Shown: positions 30,000-34,054 of the stretch, piece after piece
Numbering within the stretch: the first letter of the stretch is position 1
Layout: every line of letters begins with the position of its first letter
The notes under the pieces: model-generated
Told to the model about the DNA's origin: nothing
Databases searched by the model: none
What the model saw: the letters and a program-made list of their open reading frames with translations, nothing else
Position numbers and translations under genes: made by a program
Assembly: GCA_003139615.1 (NCBI GenBank)
Contig: PLJH01000097.1
Coordinates: 1 to 34,054, forward strand
Reading direction: 5' to 3'
DNA from: Alphaproteobacteria bacterium
GTDB taxonomy: Bacteria; Pseudomonadota; Alphaproteobacteria; Micropepsales; Micropepsaceae
DNA: 34,054 bases

Positions 30000-31917
30000 G
30001 CCCGCCTCCCATGCGCGCGAGTTCGGACATTTCGGAAGGTGTCAGATCAAGGCCGCGCGCGACGGCAAATTGCTTTTTCGCAGCCGCCTTGTCGCCGGAC
30101 CAGAACAACGCTTCTCCCCATTTGAGATGCAGCCGGCCCCAGTTCGGCGCGTATTTGTCGGCTTCCGCGAACTTCGCAAGCGCGAGATCGGAGCGGTTCT
30201 TCGCAATCAGCGCCTCGCCCCACATCTCCAGCGGATCGGCGAAATGCGGACCTTTCCGGTTCGCAAGCTTGAACTTCGCGATGGCCGCTTCGTACTTGCC
30301 CTCGTGCAACAACATCGCGCCCCAGTCGGTGTAAGCGAAGGGGATGGATGGTGCATCGCGGATTGCGCGCGAAAACCAGTAGGTCGCGCCTCCGTCATTG
30401 TTCTGGAACGCATCGATGTTGCCGCGCGCGGTCTTGCAAGCGACACAGTCGCCGGGCGTCTGGTCGATTGCCCGGTGCGCCAGGGTGAATTGGCCCAAAT
30501 GCGATTCCGCGAGCGCGACTTGCGGAGCGAATGAGGTGTCCGCAATCGCGGCCAGGTACCGTACGCTCAGATCGCCCTTGGGGGAAAGCGAGGCGGTTCG
30601 GGCTGCCACGGCGTCCGTCAGCGCTGCGGACCAGTTTTCCGTCTCCGTGTCCGCGAAGTAGCGCGCCTCCGCGGCGTCTCGATCATCCACAAATCCCGCG
30701 GCAAAAGCCTTGGACAGAAGAGCGCGGCTTCCTGCAGCATCGTGCGTTCGCGCCGCCAGCGCGGCCATCGTCGAAAGCCGAAGGCCCAAGGGGAAGCCCG
30801 GGATCCAATACCAGGGTTCCGCATCCGCAAAATCTCCCTGCAGCAAGGCGATCACACCGCGGGCTTCCGATTGCATGGCCGCAAATCCGCTGCCTTGATG
30901 GGCCGGAGGTTGATCCTGGTTCCGCTGGCGCAAGACTGTTTGCGCCTCCATCAGCTCGTCTTCGTCATGTCCGAGCGCGTCATCGAAATCGACTTCCTGC
31001 ACGTAAAGCACAGCAAGCTTGGGGTCGATTGAAATGCCGACGCGTGCGCGTTGGATTGCAAGCGGAATGTCGCCGGTTGCGTCCGCCGTCGTATAGCTCC
31101 AGAGACCGTAGGAATCGGCCTGTGCCTGCTCGCCTTTCGCGATTTTCACATAGCTTGCCGCAGCCTGGTAGGCCTCATGGTGCCGTCCGATTGCACTCAG
31201 ATAATTTACATAATTGACGGGATCGAATGCCTGATAGACCTCCTCGGCGACCTTCTGCTCGAGTTTCGAAAGATTGTCGGGTTGGTCCGTCTCGGTGATG
31301 GTGCGGCCATCGCCCATGCCGGCAGACAATTCAAGCTTTCCATTCACCGTATTTCGGAGCGATCCCGTCAGGTGCCGCTCATGGCCGAGCCAATTGCACA
31401 GATAGCGCCAGGCTTCGGTTATCGATATGCCGGTGTCGGGAATTTCGACCTTGATGGCGCCGGCGTCGTTTTTCGTGACTTCGTTCGACGAACTGAATGA
31501 ATGTTCGACGCCGATTTTGCGGATAGCTGCAAGCCTGTCTGTGATATCGCCGCCAATCACGCCCCCACCAATTCCCCGCTGCTCGAAATCGGGCGGAGCC
31601 GTGAACGAGTCGACGACGAGGCCGCTTGCCTGGCTCGCATTCCAAATGGCGGCTGCGAGGGCGACGACGATCAATGCTCCGACCGCAACGAACATGATCT
31701 GCAGCGCACCCTTCATCTGATCGTTGAAGCGGCGCCAACGCAGATGGGACAGCTCGAACGCATTCTGCTCGACGAGGTTCTGGCTTTGCAGCTTCGCAAG
31801 CCGCGTCTGCCCTTCGAGATAGGTGTCCGCCTTCGCCTGACTCGCGCCGGTGAAGGCGATGGCATCGGCCGGCGACCCTCCAGATTGGCCTGCCGCGGAA
31901 GCTTCTTCCTCAGCCAT
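29992..31917 (-). CDS. Tandem TPR membrane protein, copy 2
   Basis: A 641-residue protein from ATG 31917 (MAEEEASAAG), overlapping copy 1's stop by eight bases (ATGGCTGA). The N-terminal type matches copies 1 and 4 (LRWRRFNDQMKGALQIM then a membrane helix at 72-92). The extracytoplasmic domain is the most divergent: VKVEIPDTG is kept (VEIPDTGISITEAWRYLCNW) along with LGHERHLTGSLRNTVNGKLE, but the usual TQPYRY segment is replaced by FDPVNYVNYLSA. The CxxC is GDCVACKTARG. Terminal repeats: AIAKFKLANRKGPHFADPLE and NRSDLALAKFAEADKYAPNW. It has an extra charged stretch LGHDEDELMEAQTVL in the middle. Confidence 0.75.
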   Translation of the reverse strand: MAEEEASAAGQSGGSPADAIAFTGASQAKADTYLEGQTRLAKLQSQNLVEQNAFELSHLRWRRFNDQMKGALQIMFVAVGALIVVALAAAIWNASQASGLVVDSFTAPPDFEQRGIGGGVIGGDITDRLAAIRKIGVEHSFSSSNEVTKNDAGAIKVEIPDTGISITEAWRYLCNWLGHERHLTGSLRNTVNGKLELSAGMGDGRTITETDQPDNLSKLEQKVAEEVYQAFDPVNYVNYLSAIGRHHEAYQAAASYVKIAKGEQAQADSYGLWSYTTADATGDIPLAIQRARVGISIDPKLAVLYVQEVDFDDALGHDEDELMEAQTVLRQRNQDQPPAHQGSGFAAMQSEARGVIALLQGDFADAEPWYWIPGFPLGLRLSTMAALAARTHDAAGSRALLSKAFAAGFVDDRDAAEARYFADTETENWSAALTDAVAARTASLSPKGDLSVRYLAAIADTSFAPQVALAESHLGQFTLAHRAIDQTPGDCVACKTARGNIDAFQNNDGGATYWFSRAIRDAPSIPFAYTDWGAMLLHEGKYEAAIAKFKLANRKGPHFADPLEMWGEALIAKNRSDLALAKFAEADKYAPNWGRLHLKWGEALFWSGDKAAAKKQFAVARGLDLTPSEMSELARMGGGHG

Positions 31918-33847
31918 ATGCGGACTCCGTTCGCATCAGCTCGTATTTCTCCGCGGACGTCAGATCGAGCGTCGCAGCATTGGCGAATTGCTTTTGTGCC
32001 CCCGCCTTGTCGCCGGACCATAGCAGCGCCTCGCCCCATTTGAGATGCAGCCGTCCCCAGTTGGGCGCGTATTTATCCGCTTCCGCGAATTTCGCCAGCG
32101 CGAGATCGGAGCGGTTCTCCCGGATCAGCGCTTCGCCCCCCATCTCCAGAGGATCGGCGAAGTGCGGACCTTTCTGATTGGCGAGTTTGAACTTGGCGAT
32201 GGCTTCATCGAGATCGCCTTTTCGCAGAAGCATGTCGCCCCAATCCGTATCGGCAAAGGGAAGCGACGGCCCGAATGTCTCGGATTGCGTGAACCAGCGC
32301 GTCGCGGACTTCCAATCGCCTGCGCTGGCCGCTGCGACACCGCGCATGCGCAGACAAAGATCGCAATCCAGCGGCGCCTGTTCTGCCGCATGCACCGCCT
32401 CGGAGCTCCGACCCAGCATCGCAAGCGCTTGGGCGCGCAACGGGAGTGCCCAGCGTTCAAAATAGTTCTGTCCGCCGGGGCCCTGCGTGGCTGCGGCGCG
32501 TCCGGCATTCTCCACATCAGCCAGCGCAGCCTGCCAATCGCCGGCCGCGCTGTGCGCGGCCCAAGCCTCATCCGGAAAGAATGCGATGCCACCTTGGTAA
32601 TCCGCAATGCGGGATAATGGCAGAGACGCCATAACGGCCGCTGATACGGGTAGATCGTGATCGCGCGCGCGTTCGTAATCGCGAAATGCCGGCGCATACG
32701 AGGCAGTGTTCTGGAAGTCGTCATGTGTCGCGGCGATTGCAAACTGCTCAGCGGACGCCTGCAGGTCGCCTTCGTAATCGGCGATCAACGCGAGTTCGAT
32801 AGGGGTCCAGGCCTCCCGATCCTCCTTGGTGACCTTGAACGCGTTGCTGGCCGAAAGTCGCAGGGTGACGCGCAGATCGGACAGCGTGCGCTCGCCCCAA
32901 CCCAACGGTTCTTCTCCGCCGGCGCGATTGAGGTAGGTCATGTTGAACTGCGGTTCGAGCTTAGCGGCGCGCGACGCGGCCGAGACGGCGGGGCCATAAC
33001 GCCCGTCGAGGAGATCGATATTGGAAACCTGGACCCAGGCCCAAGTACGTTCCTCAACCGGGCCACGCGTCAGCTTGCGCGCGACATCCATCGCTTCGGA
33101 ATATTTGCCGAGACCCTCGAGATATTTGCTATAGCGATAAGGCTGCGTACGCGCATAAATCGCTTCCGCTGTTTGCTGAAGCAGCGAATCAAAATTCGCC
33201 TCGTCGCCCGAAACGGTGGCGCTTCCCGCCCCGCTCGCCCGCAGAGTGATCGCAATTCCCTTTGCGGAGCGATAGACCTCGCCCGTGATGCGGGACTGAT
33301 GGCCGAGCCACAGCACCAGCGCGCGATAGACTTCGCCAACCGATACGCCGGTATCCGGGATCTGAACCTTGATGTCGTCGCCCCAATTGTTGGCGTAGGA
33401 ATTGGCCGCACGCCCGGATTGGGTTGCATCCTGCATTTCCGACAGCTTGTCGAGAAGCTGCGCCGCGACGGCCTGGCCCGTAACGCCGCGCGCCGCCATA
33501 TCGGGTGGGACGGAGAAGGCTTCGATGACGAGACTCGAATCCTGCGATGCGGTCCATACGCCGGCGGCGATCGCGACGACGATCAATACCCCGACTCCGA
33601 CGAGCATGATCTGCAGCGCGCCCTTCATCTGATCGTTGAAGCGGCGCCAGCGCAGATGCGACACCTCGAACGCGTTCTGCTCAAGCTGCGTCTCGACCTG
33701 CAGCTTCGTCAGGCGTTCCTGCTGGCGCAGAAATGCGCGCGCTTCCTCCGTCGAAGCGTTGGAGCCTGCGAGCGCGGCGTGGAGCGCGGCCGGATTGGTG
33801 CTCGCGGAGTCGGGAGCGCCGTCATCGTCGGGGAATTCGTTAGCCAT
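31910..33847 (-). CDS. Tandem TPR membrane protein, copy 1
   Basis: A 645-residue protein from ATG 33847 (MANEFPDDDG), overlapping the stop of the next upstream copy by eight bases (ATGGCTAA). Cytoplasmic N-terminus with EEARAFLRQQERLTKLQVET and LRWRRFNDQMKGALQIM, a membrane helix at 79-99, VIEAFSVPPDMAARGVTGQA, VQIPDTGVSVGEVYRALVLW, GHQSRITGEVYRSAKGIAIT and AIYARTQPYRYSKYLEGLGK. CxxC PLDCDLCLRMRG; terminal repeats to MRTESAYG. In the block equivalent to other copies it has PLEMGGEALIRENRS where they have PLEMWGEALIAKNRS. It is closest to copy 4 overall. Confidence 0.75.
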   Translation of the reverse strand: MANEFPDDDGAPDSASTNPAALHAALAGSNASTEEARAFLRQQERLTKLQVETQLEQNAFEVSHLRWRRFNDQMKGALQIMLVGVGVLIVVAIAAGVWTASQDSSLVIEAFSVPPDMAARGVTGQAVAAQLLDKLSEMQDATQSGRAANSYANNWGDDIKVQIPDTGVSVGEVYRALVLWLGHQSRITGEVYRSAKGIAITLRASGAGSATVSGDEANFDSLLQQTAEAIYARTQPYRYSKYLEGLGKYSEAMDVARKLTRGPVEERTWAWVQVSNIDLLDGRYGPAVSAASRAAKLEPQFNMTYLNRAGGEEPLGWGERTLSDLRVTLRLSASNAFKVTKEDREAWTPIELALIADYEGDLQASAEQFAIAATHDDFQNTASYAPAFRDYERARDHDLPVSAAVMASLPLSRIADYQGGIAFFPDEAWAAHSAAGDWQAALADVENAGRAAATQGPGGQNYFERWALPLRAQALAMLGRSSEAVHAAEQAPLDCDLCLRMRGVAAASAGDWKSATRWFTQSETFGPSLPFADTDWGDMLLRKGDLDEAIAKFKLANQKGPHFADPLEMGGEALIRENRSDLALAKFAEADKYAPNWGRLHLKWGEALLWSGDKAGAQKQFANAATLDLTSAEKYELMRTESAYG

Positions 33848-34054
33848 GCGCTTTCATCCATGAGGCGAACGAGGCTTTGTCGGCCGGCGAAAGATCGAGG
33901 TTCGCCGCAATCGCGAATTGCCTTTTCGACTCCTCCGGCTTGCCCATGTAGAACAGCGCCTCGCCCCATTTGAGATGGAGGCGTCCCCAGTTGGGCGCGT
34001 TTTTGTCCGCTTCCTCGAACTTCGCCAGCGCGAGATCGGAGCGGTTCTTGGCGA
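33840..34054 (-). CDS. Tandem TPR membrane protein, partial sixth copy (cut by window edge)
   Basis: The minus strand from 34054 reads KNRSDLALAKFEEADKNAPN then WGRLHLKWGEALFYMGKPEE, SKRQFAIAANLDLSPADKAS and FASWMKAHG, ending at a TAA (33842-33840). This is the C-terminal end of another family member, upstream of copy 1. Only about 70 residues are visible, so the array continues to the right of the window. The stop overlaps the copy 1 start. Confidence 0.75.
   Translation of the reverse strand, partial: AKNRSDLALAKFEEADKNAPNWGRLHLKWGEALFYMGKPEESKRQFAIAANLDLSPADKASFASWMKAHG

Larger units (their letters stand above)
24272..34054 (-). repeat. Array of near-identical ~150-bp blocks at the 3' end of each TPR gene
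   Basis: Blocks lie at about 24272-24420, 26229-26383, 28162-28316, 30101-30255, 32019-32173 and 33949-34054 (cut). The same word, CGCCCCATTTGAGATG-like, begins at 24281, 26238, 28171, 30110, 32028 and 33958, so the period is 1.92-1.96 kb, one gene length. Identity extends to most synonymous positions, unlike the middle of the genes. Confidence 0.75.

Noticed and set aside
24600..32400. c-type cytochrome motif in the TPR proteins
   Set aside because: The CxxC is not followed by His in any copy (next residue is L, V, A or K).
32657..33973. 438-codon plus-strand ORF
   Set aside because: It is a shadow of TPR copy 1 and the partial sixth copy.
24169..34054. Assembly artefact as the explanation of the tandem TPR genes
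   Set aside because: The middle parts of the copies differ strongly and each copy is open over its full length, so a simple repeat misassembly is unlikely, although read data would be needed to exclude collapsed extra copies.
1..34054. tRNA or rRNA genes
   Set aside because: No cloverleaf with the expected T-loop and anticodon arms and no rRNA-like sequence was found by eye; a tRNA scan was not possible.

Overview
The window looks like a chromosomal segment of a high-GC alphaproteobacterium, probably a soil or plant-associated lineage. The evidence is the GC-rich codon use, the protein families present (DUF883, GFA/CENP-V, DUF2846, COG3897-type methyltransferase, M19 dipeptidase with a Tat-like leader, BrnT) and several palindromic intergenic repeats of the kind common in that class. 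No rRNA, tRNA, CRISPR array, transposase or integrase was seen.

Layout. 1-1.9 kb: a long inverted repeat, a DUF883-type membrane protein, a second small membrane protein, a repeat-bearing gap and a GNAT acetyltransferase. 1.9-4.8 kb: a visibly AT-richer block of four unrecognised genes, three of them probably membrane-associated, with related AAGTAT/ATACTT palindromes at both ends. 4.8-9.5 kb: a decayed SnoaL-like fragment, small exported proteins, a BrnT toxin with a helix-turn-helix antitoxin, two paralogous exported DUF2846 proteins and a DUF1801 protein. 9.7-13.3 kb: an exported type-B carboxylesterase broken by one frameshift, a GFA-family protein, a conserved hypothetical and an exported cyanovirin-N-like (CVNH) lectin.

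13.6-21.4 kb: a MarR regulator divergent from an FAD monooxygenase with operator-like palindromes between them; a stretch holding only three very small minus-strand candidate ORFs; a second MarR gene with a perfect inverted repeat in its promoter, followed by a DUF1398 protein; an M19 dipeptidase divergent from a DsbA-like thiol protein; a multi-TM protein divergent from a small-molecule or protein methyltransferase. 21.4-24.2 kb: a large secreted von Willebrand D-domain protein, an AT-rich upstream region, a hairpin-rich repeat and a degraded second copy of the methyltransferase 3' end.

24.2 kb to the right edge is the most striking part: at least six tandem paralogous genes on the minus strand (five complete, one cut by the window edge). 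Each complete copy encodes a 641-651 aa protein with a short cytoplasmic N-terminus, one membrane helix, a conserved extracytoplasmic domain and C-terminal TPR-like repeats with an invariant CxxC. Every junction is an 8-nt ATG/stop overlap. The last ~65 residues of each copy are encoded by nearly the same DNA while the middle regions differ strongly. This looks like an expanding, translationally coupled family of envelope scaffold or sensor proteins whose function I do not know; it is the best candidate here for an undescribed system.
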